A stretch of 64,000 nt of DNA from Flavobacteriales bacterium (lineage in GTDB: Bacteria > Bacteroidota > Bacteroidia > Flavobacteriales_F > PHOS-HE28). The position numbers and the translations under genes are program-made. Below, piece after piece: positions 33,133-44,788 of this stretch (the stretch's first letter is position 1; each line of letters begins with the position of its first letter). The notes below the pieces were generated by a model. The model ran no database searches. It worked only from the letters and a program-made list of their open reading frames with translations, and was not told where the DNA came from. The stretch is taken from contig JACJZJ010000003.1 in the NCBI GenBank assembly GCA_020635675.1, positions 310,001 to 374,000 on the forward strand, written 5' to 3'.

Positions 33133-33477
33133 ATGGATTCACCAGCAGCAGAGGTCATCGTACCTATCATCTTCTTCGCCACCATCTTCGGCATCGTGTA
33201 TCTCGCCGTCATGTCCAAGTACCGGCAACGGATGGCGATGATCGAGAAAGGGATCGCACCTGCGGACATGATCGAGAAGCGCGATCCGGAACGTGCGCTC
33301 AAGTGGGGTATGGTTTCCGTGGGTGTCGGGATCGGACTGTTCATCGGTTACCTTCTTGACACGTACGTGATGTCGGACCAGGATTCCCCATTGCCCTACT
33401 TCATCGCGGTCACGCTCTGCGCGGGTGCGGCACTGATCTGGAGCTACAACATCGTTCGTCGCAAGCAACAGGGGTAG
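33133..33477 (+). CDS. DUF6249-domain membrane protein
   Basis: 114 aa. Three hydrophobic segments: VIVPIIFFATIFGIVYLAV, WGMVSVGVGIGLFIGYLL and YFIAVTLCAGAALIWSYNI. The cytoplasmic motif after helix 1, KYRQRMAMIEKGIAP, is the DUF6249 signature. Function unknown. It is divergent from the ECF sigma factor with just under 200 bases between start codons, so it may belong to that sigma factor's regulon or monitor membrane state with it; this is inference from position. A hairpin follows 28 bases after the stop. Confidence 0.75.
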   Translation: MDSPAAEVIVPIIFFATIFGIVYLAVMSKYRQRMAMIEKGIAPADMIEKRDPERALKWGMVSVGVGIGLFIGYLLDTYVMSDQDSPLPYFIAVTLCAGAALIWSYNIVRRKQQG

Positions 33478-33505
33478 TTCATCAGCGACGGAAGGGGGCA
33501 CGGCG

Positions 33506-33538
33506 GGGTCGAACGACCTCGCCGTTGTCGTTCGACCC
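33506..33538 (+). terminator. Hairpin terminator after the DUF6249 gene
   Basis: Perfect 12-bp stem GGGTCGAACGAC / GTCGTTCGACCC (33506-33517 and 33527-33538) with a 9-base loop. No U-run follows; instead the mtgA -7 element starts 2 bases after the stem. It may act as a weak terminator or separate the two transcripts. Confidence 0.5.
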
Positions 33539-33540
33539 GG

Positions 33541-33548
33541 TACCTTCG
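33541..33548 (+). promoter_or_regulatory. Bacteroidota -7 element upstream of mtgA
   Basis: TACCTTCG is one base from TAnnTTTG and ends 4 bases before the mtgA ATG, the same spacing as at the subtilase gene. The transcript would start at or next to the start codon (leaderless). Confidence 0.45.
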
Positions 33549-33552
33549 CGGG

Positions 33553-34257
33553 ATGCGCGGTGTGGGGAACCTCCTTCGGATGGTCAGCGCCGTGGCCTTC
33601 TGGTCGATCGTCATCAGTTTCCTTTGGGTCGCGGCGCTTGCTCTGCTCGATCCACCCGTTACATGGACCATGTGGCAGCGCGCGTTCGCTGGTCAGCACG
33701 TCGAACGGTCCTGGCGTGATCTGGACGAGGTGGCCCATACGATGCCACTGGCGGTGATCGCCGCAGAGGACCAGAAGTTCATGGACCATTGGGGATTCGA
33801 CCTGGAGGCCATCGAGAAGGCGATGCGCACCAATGCGAGGCGCAACGGGAAGCGCATCCACGGGGGAAGCACCATCAGCCAGCAGACGGCGAAGAACGTC
33901 TTTCTCTGGCAGGGTAGGAACCTTTTGCGCAAGGGCGTCGAAGCGTGGTTCACGCTGCTGGTGGAGACGCTTTGGAGCAAGCAACGCATCGTCGAGGTCT
34001 ATCTCAATGTTGCCGAGACGGGTCCCGGGCTGTTCGGCGTCGAGGCGGCCGCCCAACATTGTTTCAAGCGTCCGGCCGTTCGGCTCGACGCGTCCCAGGC
34101 GGCCCTTATCGCCGCCACGCTGCCTGCTCCCGGTCGCTATAGTTGTGAACGTCCGTCCAACTATGTGCGGAAGCGTCAGGGTTGGATCTTGAGACAGATG
34201 CGCAACCTGGGTGACGTCCTGGCGACGGATCTGGGGCCACCGGAACGCAAACCGTAG
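33553..34257 (+). CDS. mtgA: Monofunctional biosynthetic peptidoglycan transglycosylase
   Basis: 234-aa GT51 enzyme that polymerises lipid II into glycan strands without a transpeptidase domain. N-terminal membrane anchor (about 10-32, MVSAVAFWSIVISFLWVAALAL written as a single helix). Catalytic Glu72 is in VIAAEDQKFMDHWGFD. The second conserved block is GGSTISQQTAKNVFLW, with the second catalytic Glu in KQRIVEVYLNVAETGPGLFG. Length matches MtgA (E. coli 242 aa). It ends 9 bases before the convergent MscS gene. Confidence 0.95.
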   Translation: MRGVGNLLRMVSAVAFWSIVISFLWVAALALLDPPVTWTMWQRAFAGQHVERSWRDLDEVAHTMPLAVIAAEDQKFMDHWGFDLEAIEKAMRTNARRNGKRIHGGSTISQQTAKNVFLWQGRNLLRKGVEAWFTLLVETLWSKQRIVEVYLNVAETGPGLFGVEAAAQHCFKRPAVRLDASQAALIAATLPAPGRYSCERPSNYVRKRQGWILRQMRNLGDVLATDLGPPERKP

Positions 34258-34266
34258 TGATCGCCC

Positions 34267-35331
34267 CTAGGCCGGAGCCTTTTTCAAGTGGACCGTCTGC
34301 GTCGGAAAAGCGAATTCCAATCCGTTCGCATTGAATGCCTTGAGGACCTCGATGCTCATGAAGCTTTGGGTCAGGAAGATGTCCTGTTCCTTCCGGATGT
34401 AGTAGATGAAAAGGATCCCCAGGGAGAAGTCGCCGAACGTGTTGAAACTGATGAGATGGTCCGGTTCCAACTTGTCCTGGTTCGCCTGGATCATCCCTTC
34501 CAGGACCTGAAGCGCGAGTTCGATGCGCTCGGCGGGTGTGTCATAGGTCAGCCCCAGTTGGTGGACCACCTTGCGACTGGGCTCGGCGGTCACGTTCTCG
34601 ACGATGCTGTCGGTGAACTTGTGGTTCGGGATCGTGAGCAATCGGCCTTCGAGGGTCCGGATCCGGGTGCTGCGGATGCCCACTTCGGTCACGATCCCAT
34701 CGAAGCCTTCGATCTTGATCCGGTCATTGACCATGAAAGGTTTGTCCACGAACACGGAGATCCCGCCGAAGATGTTGCTTACGGTGTCCTTGGCGGCCAT
34801 CGCCAGCGCCAATCCGCCCAGTCCCAATCCTGCGAGGAGTGCGCCCACATTGTACCCCGCGCTGTTCAGGGCCACCAGGACGCCCAGCACCCAGATGATG
34901 GAACGCGATCCTTTGCGGATCACCGGAAGTAGCTGGTCGTCGAGATCGCTTTTGGATCGTTCTACGATGGGCCGGAGGTAGTGATCGATCAACGCTACGG
35001 AGACCCTGGCGGCAAGCCAGGTCAGTACCAGGGCGATCGCGGCACGGAAGGCCTCGGCGCTCCAATTCGAGAGGGTCTGCGACATGTGAAGGCGCTCGAC
35101 CGCGTACCGGAGGCCGGTCACACCCACGAGTGCGACCACAGGACCCTCCAACGCATCGAGCAACAGGTCGTCAAGTCGCGTAGATGTTCGGGAGACGATC
35201 CTCCGCAGCACCTTGCCGATCGTCCAATAGAGCGTCTTTGCGGCCAGTACGGCCCCCAGAGCGATCCCAAGGGCGATCGCCCATTCGCCGAACGTGTTCG
35301 AATAGAAGGTCCGTTCCCAAAAGGTGTCCAT
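34267..35331 (-). CDS. MscS-family mechanosensitive ion channel
   Basis: 354 aa. Opens under membrane tension to release solutes in osmotic downshock. About five helices: the first pairs lie at 15-40 and 65-90, and the pore-lining glycine/alanine-rich helix is NVGALLAGLGLGGLALAMAA. The beta domain follows with the MscS motif IFGGISVFVDKPFMVNDRI, then GIVTEVGIRSTRIRTLEGRL and IPNHKFTDSIVENVT. The ATG (MDTFWERTFY) is preferred; the longer in-frame extension is cysteine- and arginine-rich and overlaps the divergent gene's promoter region. Longer than E. coli MscS (286 aa) because of extra N-terminal helices. Confidence 0.93.
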   Translation of the reverse strand: MDTFWERTFYSNTFGEWAIALGIALGAVLAAKTLYWTIGKVLRRIVSRTSTRLDDLLLDALEGPVVALVGVTGLRYAVERLHMSQTLSNWSAEAFRAAIALVLTWLAARVSVALIDHYLRPIVERSKSDLDDQLLPVIRKGSRSIIWVLGVLVALNSAGYNVGALLAGLGLGGLALAMAAKDTVSNIFGGISVFVDKPFMVNDRIKIEGFDGIVTEVGIRSTRIRTLEGRLLTIPNHKFTDSIVENVTAEPSRKVVHQLGLTYDTPAERIELALQVLEGMIQANQDKLEPDHLISFNTFGDFSLGILFIYYIRKEQDIFLTQSFMSIEVLKAFNANGLEFAFPTQTVHLKKAPA

Positions 35332-35407
35332 GTCTCGGTAATATTGGGGGCAGGTGCTGCGAGCGCGGCACCTTGTGCGGCGAAGGTAGACCGAACGAAA
35401 AGAGGGC

Positions 35408-36133
35408 ATGGCCTTGGAGCAGGATATGAAAAGCAGCGACCTGGTGTTGATCACTGGTGCGAGCAGGGGGATCGGTGCGGAGACCGCCCGTGCCTTGGTC
35501 GCTGACCATGGAACGCAGGTCCTTCTCGTGTCGCGTAACGGCGAACTCTTGGCGGACGTGGCGTCCTCGTGCTCCGATCCCACCAAGGTGGAGATCTTGG
35601 CGCTGGACCTGGCCAGTGCTGATGCTGTGCCGAGGGTTGATGAACGTGTGGGTCAGCGTCGATTGCGCGCGATCATCAACAACGCGGGCCTTTTCCGGAC
35701 CAGGAACCTGGGTCAATGGACACTTGCCGACCTGGAGGAGCTCTTCCGGATCAATGCGCACGTACCGTTCCTTTTGGCACAGGCCCTTGCCGATCGATTG
35801 GAGGGCGAGCCGCAGGGCCATGTCGTCAACATCGGAAGCATGGGTGGTGTGCAGGGGAGTGTGAAATTCCCCGGACTGTTGGGGTATAGTGCCAGCAAGG
35901 CCGCGTTGGCTGGCTACACGGAGTGCCTGGCCGAGGAATTGCGCAAAAGGGGTATCGCCTGCAACTGCCTGGCTTTGGGCTCGGTGGATACGGAGATGCT
36001 GAGGCAGGCATTTCCGGATCATCAGGCTGGGCTCACCGCTTTGGAGATGGGCCGCTATGTGGCGCGGTTCGCCTTGGAAGGGCATAAGTATTTCAACGCC
36101 AAGGTGTTACCTGTATCGACGCGCACACCCTGA
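35408..36133 (+). CDS. Short-chain dehydrogenase/reductase (SDR)
   Basis: 241-aa Rossmann-fold NAD(P)-dependent oxidoreductase. Cofactor motif TGASRGIG (16-23), NNAG (90-94) and catalytic Ser144, Tyr160 and Lys164 in NIGSMGG and GYSASKAAL. Arg42-like VSRNGE suggests NADP preference. The substrate is unknown; SDRs of this type include 3-oxoacyl-ACP-reductase-like enzymes. A purine-rich GAGGG lies 2-6 bases before the ATG. A second ATG 6 codons in is possible. It is transcribed toward the rRNA operon and ends about 30 bases before the first rrn promoter. Confidence 0.9.
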   Translation: MALEQDMKSSDLVLITGASRGIGAETARALVADHGTQVLLVSRNGELLADVASSCSDPTKVEILALDLASADAVPRVDERVGQRRLRAIINNAGLFRTRNLGQWTLADLEELFRINAHVPFLLAQALADRLEGEPQGHVVNIGSMGGVQGSVKFPGLLGYSASKAALAGYTECLAEELRKRGIACNCLALGSVDTEMLRQAFPDHQAGLTALEMGRYVARFALEGHKYFNAKVLPVSTRTP

Positions 36134-36164
36134 AGAGGTACTGGAAAAATTTCTTTACCAATGC

Positions 36165-36194
36165 TTGGAGTTGAATAGTATAGCGCTACATTTG
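36165..36194 (+). promoter_or_regulatory. rrn promoter P1
   Basis: TTG (36165-36167), a 19-base spacer, then TACATTTG (36187-36194), an exact Bacteroidota -7 match. About 300 bases upstream of mature 16S. The surrounding A/T-rich stretch (GGAAAAATTTCTTT) upstream is UP-element-like. Confidence 0.65.
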
Positions 36195-36214
36195 CAGCCG
36201 CTTTTTACGGAAAC

Positions 36215-36223
36215 GTTCTTTGA
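36215..36223 (+). promoter_or_regulatory. boxA-like element 1
   Basis: GTTCTTTGA just downstream of P1. Same core as two other copies in the operon. It resembles E. coli boxA (TGCTCTTTA), where Nus factors load to prevent early termination of rRNA transcription. Confidence 0.45.
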
Positions 36224-36287
36224 AGCACCCCGCAGAGAGGGGATGGTAGCCGAAAGGCGGGGTGTTGAAAAACACTCTTGAAGGTGT

Positions 36288-36318
36288 TTGCCGGATCATT
36301 ACGGCATGCTTACTTTTG
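36288..36318 (+). promoter_or_regulatory. rrn promoter P2
   Basis: TTG (36288-36290, inside TTTG), a 20-base spacer, then TACTTTTG (36311-36318), an exact -7 match. About 120 bases downstream of P1, giving a tandem-promoter layout like rrn P1/P2 in other bacteria. Confidence 0.6.
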
Positions 36319-36399
36319 CCGTCCCTTTGAAAGTCGCATCGGCGACCGAGGGTTGACTTGAGACGATCGTGCAACGGGCGGAAGCCCGGAACGCATAAC

Positions 36400-36415
36400 G
36401 TTCTTTGACCTATTG
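36400..36415 (+). promoter_or_regulatory. boxA-like element 2 (pre-16S)
   Basis: GTTCTTTGACCTATTG about 80 bases before 16S. The copy before 23S reads GTTCTTTGACTTGTTG, so 14 of 16 positions agree. The paired placement before each large rRNA supports an antitermination or processing role. Confidence 0.55.
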
Positions 36416-36496
36416 TCCATTCTGAGAACAGCAGAAGGTCCTCTCGATCGAACGATCGAGGAAGAAGACCTCGTCATGGCCAAGGATCCTACTTCT

Positions 36497-38014
<1,518 letters not shown>

Positions 38015-38120
38015 TTTGAGAATTTGGTCAACTTGGTCTTCGTTTTCACCTCCGGGTGGATCCGACCTTCGCTGTCTCGGATGGATGATATTAACGGTGC
38101 CACATCCGTGACCGTCTCCT

Positions 38121-38197
38121 AGTCCTGTAGCTCAGTTGGTTAGAGCGCTACACTGATAATGTAGAGGTCCGCAGTTCAAATCTGCGCAGGACTACCA
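38121..38197 (+). tRNA. tRNA-Ile (GAT)
   Basis: 77 bases including an encoded CCA. Acceptor stem AGTCCTG / CAGGACT, anticodon arm CTACA-CTGATAA-TGTAG with anticodon GAT, T loop GTTCAAATC. First tRNA of the 16S-23S spacer. Confidence 0.97.
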
Positions 38198-38209
38198 GGG
38201 ATCGGGAAC

Positions 38210-38286
38210 GGGGAATTAGCTCAGCTGGCTAGAGCACCTGCTTTGCAAGCAGGGGGTCATCGGTTCGAATCCGATATTCTCCACCA
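38210..38286 (+). tRNA. tRNA-Ala (TGC)
   Basis: 77 bases with encoded CCA. Acceptor GGGGAAT / ATTCTCC (one G-T pair), anticodon arm CCTGC-TTTGCAA-GCAGG with anticodon TGC, T loop GTTCGAATC. Second spacer tRNA, 12 bases after tRNA-Ile. Confidence 0.97.
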
Positions 38287-38343
38287 TGGCGCGCCGAACT
38301 TCGCTTTCCAGCGGAACAACGCGGCCTGCCCATCCAGGGCATC

Positions 38344-38359
38344 GTTCTTTGACTTGTTG
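38344..38359 (+). promoter_or_regulatory. boxA-like element 3 (pre-23S)
   Basis: GTTCTTTGACTTGTTG in the spacer between tRNA-Ala and 23S, near-identical to the element before 16S. Likely reloads the antitermination machinery before 23S. Confidence 0.5.
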
Positions 38360-38413
38360 TTAGACCGACCAAGACAGACCGAGAGATCGGTCCACCGAGC
38401 AAGAGACCTCTAA

Positions 38414-41297
<2,884 letters not shown>

Positions 41298-41357
41298 ACA
41301 CAGAACGATCTTGCGTGGAACGATCCCTCGTCCGTCTGGTCCGGTCTAACATCAAGT

Positions 41358-41377
41358 TGAAATCGCACACACGATTT

Positions 41378-41379
<2 letters not shown>
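41358..41379 (+). other. Hairpin at the 5' side of 5S rRNA
   Basis: TGAAATCG pairs perfectly with CGATTTCA across a 6-base CACACA loop. The right arm runs into the first bases of 5S. It may be an RNA-processing signal for the 5S precursor. Confidence 0.35.
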
Positions 41380-41487
<108 letters not shown>

Positions 41488-41490
41488 TCT

Positions 41491-41525
41491 GAGCCCCGTC
41501 CAGCAATGGACGGGGCTCTTTTTTT
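41491..41525 (+). terminator. Intrinsic terminator of the rRNA operon
   Basis: 11-bp perfect stem GAGCCCCGTCC / GGACGGGGCTC with a 6-base loop AGCAAT, followed by seven Ts. Classic strong intrinsic terminator, a few bases after 5S. Confidence 0.95.
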
Positions 41526-41532
41526 ATCCTTG
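41525..41532 (+). promoter_or_regulatory. Possible -7 element inside the rrn terminator tail
   Basis: TATCCTTG is one base off TAnnTTTG. Its first T is the last T of the rrn terminator U-run. It ends 12 bases before the TlpA-like gene's ATG. Confidence 0.3.
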
Positions 41533-41544
41533 CGGTCCAGCGAT

Positions 41545-42888
41545 ATGAGGCCCCATCTCCTGTTCACTCTCCTGGCCCCGGCACTTCCAGGGGCTCTCCA
41601 GGCCCAAGCCATCCATGGCCGGTTCGATCCACCCGCGCATCAGGACGCGTATATCAGGCTGCATGGTACACGCGGCACGGCGCATCCGGTCATAGATTCT
41701 GCGCGCGTGGATGGCAGAGGAGCCTTCAGCTTCGCGCAGGTCCAACGGGTCACGGGATTCTATCAACTGTCCGTGAACGACAGCGACCGGGTGGACCTCA
41801 TCCTCGATCAACGCGAGCCGGAAGTGGTGCTGATCTTGAACGGCTCGCCGCTTCAGGACCATGTGCTGTTCCAACGCTCGGTCGAGAACCAACGCCTGTG
41901 GGAATACAAGGCGGCCAGCCGTGAGGCCCAGGCGTTGATCGCTGCTTCCGAGACCGAGAAGGGCGGACTGGATCCACTCCGCGACCTTGATCGCATCCAT
42001 GCCCTCGATAGTATCGAAGCGTATGTGCGAACGGCCAAACAGGCCCGATTGGCCGCGCTTCTGGCCCAAGCTCCAGAAAGTTTTTTCGCCAAGGTCGTCG
42101 CGGCCAGTCAGCGGGTGGAGGCTGCACAACAGAAGGGACCAATGGCCGTGGCGCGGGGATTCGACCTGAGCGACCCGTCCCTGCTGCGCAGCTCGGCCTA
42201 CCCGCAGGCCGTCATGACCTTTCTACGGAATCTCGACGCCGTATCCGAGGAACAGTTCGTGAACGCGGCGGATACGCTCATGCACCTTGCCTCGGGCAAC
42301 GCGGAATGCCGCAGTTACATGCTGGAGCAATTGTTGGAACTTTTCGCGACGTACGGACCGGACATGGCCTTGCGGCACCTGGTGGACCGCTATCTCGAGA
42401 AGGGCTCGGACCTTGGTGGCATATCCAAGGAGACCCTTGCCCGTGTGCGGGAGGCGCAACGCATGACGATGGGTGCGATGGGGCCGGATATCCCCCTTCC
42501 CTTTCCAGGCGACGATACTACATGGCTGAGTGCCATGATGCAGGGACACCCCTACACGTTATTATTCTTCTATTCGAGCACCTGCGACCATTGCCACGCG
42601 CAAATGCCGGGTGTGGTGGACCTGTACGAACGGTTCGGAGCGAAAGGGCTGCAGGTCGTGGGTGTCGCGATCGATGAATCCGAAGAGGATTTTCACCGCG
42701 CGATCACTGACAACCACTTGACCTGGCCCTGTTTCTCGGAACTACGTGGCTGGGGAAGTCCAGCGGCCAAGGCATACGCAGTGCAAGCACTGCCCAGTTT
42801 TTTCCTGCTGGCCCAGGATCGCCGCATTGTCGGCAAACCCTACGATGCCGTTGAAGCGATGGATGAGTTGAAGGGTCTGCTCAAATGA
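41545..42888 (+). CDS. TlpA-like thioredoxin-fold protein with N-terminal DUF4369/DUF5106-like region
   Basis: 447 aa. Signal peptide (1 to about 21) sends it to the periplasm. The N-terminal 100 residues form a beta-rich DUF4369-like domain (IHGRFDPPAHQDAYIRLHG), then a helical region (about 110-310) like that of Bacteroidota thiol-disulfide proteins. The C-terminal thioredoxin domain has the active site FFYSSTCDHCHAQM (Cys347, Cys350) and the cis-proline loop QALPSFFLL. Probable role: periplasmic disulfide reduction, perhaps for cytochrome c maturation, which would suit the multihaem proteins encoded nearby. The ATG is chosen to give the signal peptide. It overlaps convergent ispE by 8 bases. 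Confidence 0.85.
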   Translation: MRPHLLFTLLAPALPGALQAQAIHGRFDPPAHQDAYIRLHGTRGTAHPVIDSARVDGRGAFSFAQVQRVTGFYQLSVNDSDRVDLILDQREPEVVLILNGSPLQDHVLFQRSVENQRLWEYKAASREAQALIAASETEKGGLDPLRDLDRIHALDSIEAYVRTAKQARLAALLAQAPESFFAKVVAASQRVEAAQQKGPMAVARGFDLSDPSLLRSSAYPQAVMTFLRNLDAVSEEQFVNAADTLMHLASGNAECRSYMLEQLLELFATYGPDMALRHLVDRYLEKGSDLGGISKETLARVREAQRMTMGAMGPDIPLPFPGDDTTWLSAMMQGHPYTLLFFYSSTCDHCHAQMPGVVDLYERFGAKGLQVVGVAIDESEEDFHRAITDNHLTWPCFSELRGWGSPAAKAYAVQALPSFFLLAQDRRIVGKPYDAVEAMDELKGLLK

Positions 42889-43714
42889 CCGGTGCGGCGG
42901 GAAGCACCCACTGCCGTGACGCTGGAAGGTCTTTCAGGGGCTGCGGTTCTCTTCGGAACAGCCCGAACATGCTCGATCCCGATCCGCTCATCGCCGCATA
43001 GCTTGCCCCGGCGAGGTAAAGCGCATCGCGCATACTTGCGAGTTCAGGATATGCCGCGAACACCGGCACCTCCAGGTCGTTCGTCAACCGGTCCCTCCAT
43101 TCCTGGATAGGCCGACGAAGGATCCCGATCAGGTCCACCTCCGTCCCGGATGGATGCACGTTGCCGAACGCTTCGGCCGTGCTTACATGGATCCCTGGAT
43201 CGATCAGGAGGAACCAGTGGCCACTGAGGTCCAGGTCCACCGGCTCCAGGACCTCTCCTCTTGACAGGGCCAGGCACGGTCGATGCTCGAGGAAGAAGGA
43301 TGTATCACTGCCCAGTCGGGCCGCATATCCCCGGAGTGCCTCCTTCGAAAGTTCCAGTCCGAGCATCGCATCAAGTAGCAGCAGCATTCCGGTGCCATCG
43401 CTGGATCCGCCGCCAAGGCCGCCACCGACAGGGATCATTTTGTGAAGGTGCGCGCGAATACCGGGGAGGTGAAGGTCCTCATGGATGGATCCGGCCGCCC
43501 TGACGATCAGGTCCTCGTCGGGTCTACCGGGAACGTCCCGTCCGGTGCGTACCAGACTGACCGTGCCGTCGGGAAGGTCCGTGTCGACCACCGCTTCCAG
43601 AATATCGTACAGGGGGATGGGCAGCAACACCGATCGGATATCGTGATAGCCGTCGTTCCTGCGCCGGACCACGTTCAGGCCGAGGTTGATCTTGGCATGA
43701 GGAAAGCGGACCAT
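42881..43714 (-). CDS. ispE: 4-diphosphocytidyl-2-C-methyl-D-erythritol kinase
   Basis: 277-aa GHMP kinase, step 4 of the MEP isoprenoid pathway (phosphorylates CDP-methylerythritol). N-terminal KINLGLNVVRRRNDGYHDI and the GHMP ATP-binding loop PVGGGLGGGSSDGTGMLLLL (about 96-115). C-terminal motif MSGSGSSMFGLF. Length matches E. coli IspE (283 aa). It overlaps the convergent TlpA-like gene by 8 bases and is divergent from accA with 66 bases between start codons. Confidence 0.95.
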   Translation of the reverse strand: MVRFPHAKINLGLNVVRRRNDGYHDIRSVLLPIPLYDILEAVVDTDLPDGTVSLVRTGRDVPGRPDEDLIVRAAGSIHEDLHLPGIRAHLHKMIPVGGGLGGGSSDGTGMLLLLDAMLGLELSKEALRGYAARLGSDTSFFLEHRPCLALSRGEVLEPVDLDLSGHWFLLIDPGIHVSTAEAFGNVHPSGTEVDLIGILRRPIQEWRDRLTNDLEVPVFAAYPELASMRDALYLAGASYAAMSGSGSSMFGLFRREPQPLKDLPASRQWVLPAAPVI

Positions 43715-43754
43715 GGGGGTTCTGGGTTCCTTCGGTGAAGTGGGGTCGGCGGGC

Positions 43755-43762
43755 TAATTTCG
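43755..43762 (+). promoter_or_regulatory. Bacteroidota -7 element upstream of accA
   Basis: TAATTTCG is one base from TAnnTTTG, 18 bases before the accA ATG, giving a leader of about 14 bases. Confidence 0.4.
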
Positions 43763-43780
43763 CCCTTCCAACCGTTCCGC

Positions 43781-44788
43781 ATGCAGACGTTCCTCGAATT
43801 CGAGAAACCGGTCCAGACGCTCGTCGAACAGATCGACAAGTTGAAGGAAGTGGCTGAAAAAGGGGAGGTGGACGTTTCCGCCACGCTCAAGGACCTGGAA
43901 AAGAAACTGGTGCAGGTGCGCAAGGAGCTCTATGGTGACCTGACACCCTGGCAACGGGTGCAGGTAAGCCGACATCCCGAGCGCCCCTACACCCTGCACT
44001 ACATCCAGAAGCTTAGCGAGGGAAGCTTCATCGAATTGCATGGAGACCGGACCGTGCGGGACGATAAGGCGATGGTGGGTGGGTTCGGGATGCTTGCCGG
44101 GCGTTCCGTGATGTTCATCGGTCAGCAAAAAGGCGTCAACACCAAGATGCGGCAATACCGCAACTTCGGCATGGCCAATCCGGAGGGCTATCGCAAGGCC
44201 TTACGCCTTATGAAACTGGCCGAGAAATTCGGCAGGCCGGTGGTGACCTTCATCGATACCCCGGGGGCTTTCCCGGGTCTGGAAGCGGAAGAACGGGGTC
44301 AAGGTGAGGCCATCGCTCGAAACCTGTTCGAGATGATGCGGCTTCGCGTACCCGTGGTCTGTATCATCATCGGTGAAGGGGCCAGTGGTGGGGCCCTGGG
44401 GATCGGTATCGGCGACAAGGTGCTCATGTTGGAGAACGCCTGGTACTCGGTCATCAGCCCGGAGAATTGTTCGACGATCCTCTGGCGGACCTGGGATTTC
44501 AAGGAGAAGGCCGCCCAGGCATTGAAGCTGACCGCGGAGGATATGCTGGCGAACAAGCTGATCGACGGGATCGTACCGGAACCTCTTGGTGGTGCGCATA
44601 CGGATCCGGACAAGGCGGCTGAAATGGTCAAGGCAGAGGTGGTGAAGTGGCTGGACAAGCTGGGCAAGACGGACGCCGACAAGCTTGTCGAAAGACGGAT
44701 CCGCAAATTTTGCAACATGGGTGTGGTGGAACGCGCCAAGCCGGCTTCCCGATCCAAGAAGAGCGAGAAGGCTAAGGCTCCCGATTGA
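43781..44788 (+). CDS. accA: Acetyl-CoA carboxylase carboxyltransferase subunit alpha
   Basis: 335 aa. With AccD, transfers carboxyl from carboxybiotin to acetyl-CoA to make malonyl-CoA for fatty-acid synthesis. N-terminal coiled-coil-like region FEKPVQTLVEQIDKLKEVAE. Carboxyltransferase motifs RHPERPYTLHYIQ, ELHGDRTVRDDKAMVGG, FIDTPGAFPGLEAEERGQGE and IGEGASGGALGIGIGDKVLM. A lysine-rich tail (RSKKSEKAKAPD) is longer than in E. coli (319 aa). accB, accC and accD are not adjacent. Its 3' end overlaps the convergent lipoprotein gene by 17 bases. Confidence 0.96.
   Translation: MQTFLEFEKPVQTLVEQIDKLKEVAEKGEVDVSATLKDLEKKLVQVRKELYGDLTPWQRVQVSRHPERPYTLHYIQKLSEGSFIELHGDRTVRDDKAMVGGFGMLAGRSVMFIGQQKGVNTKMRQYRNFGMANPEGYRKALRLMKLAEKFGRPVVTFIDTPGAFPGLEAEERGQGEAIARNLFEMMRLRVPVVCIIIGEGASGGALGIGIGDKVLMLENAWYSVISPENCSTILWRTWDFKEKAAQALKLTAEDMLANKLIDGIVPEPLGGAHTDPDKAAEMVKAEVVKWLDKLGKTDADKLVERRIRKFCNMGVVERAKPASRSKKSEKAKAPD

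Larger units (their letters stand above)
36134..36496 (+). promoter_or_regulatory. rRNA operon leader region
   Basis: The only protein-gene-free gap of more than 300 bases. It holds two promoter candidates, two GTTCTTTGA boxes and hairpins, for example CTCGATCG / CGATCGAG at about 36437-36455 just upstream of 16S. No convincing small gene is present. Confidence 0.75.

Noticed and set aside
38121..38286. tRNA genes as possible integration sites
   Set aside because: Both tRNAs are in the rRNA spacer; there is no integrase, direct repeat or foreign-looking sequence next to them.
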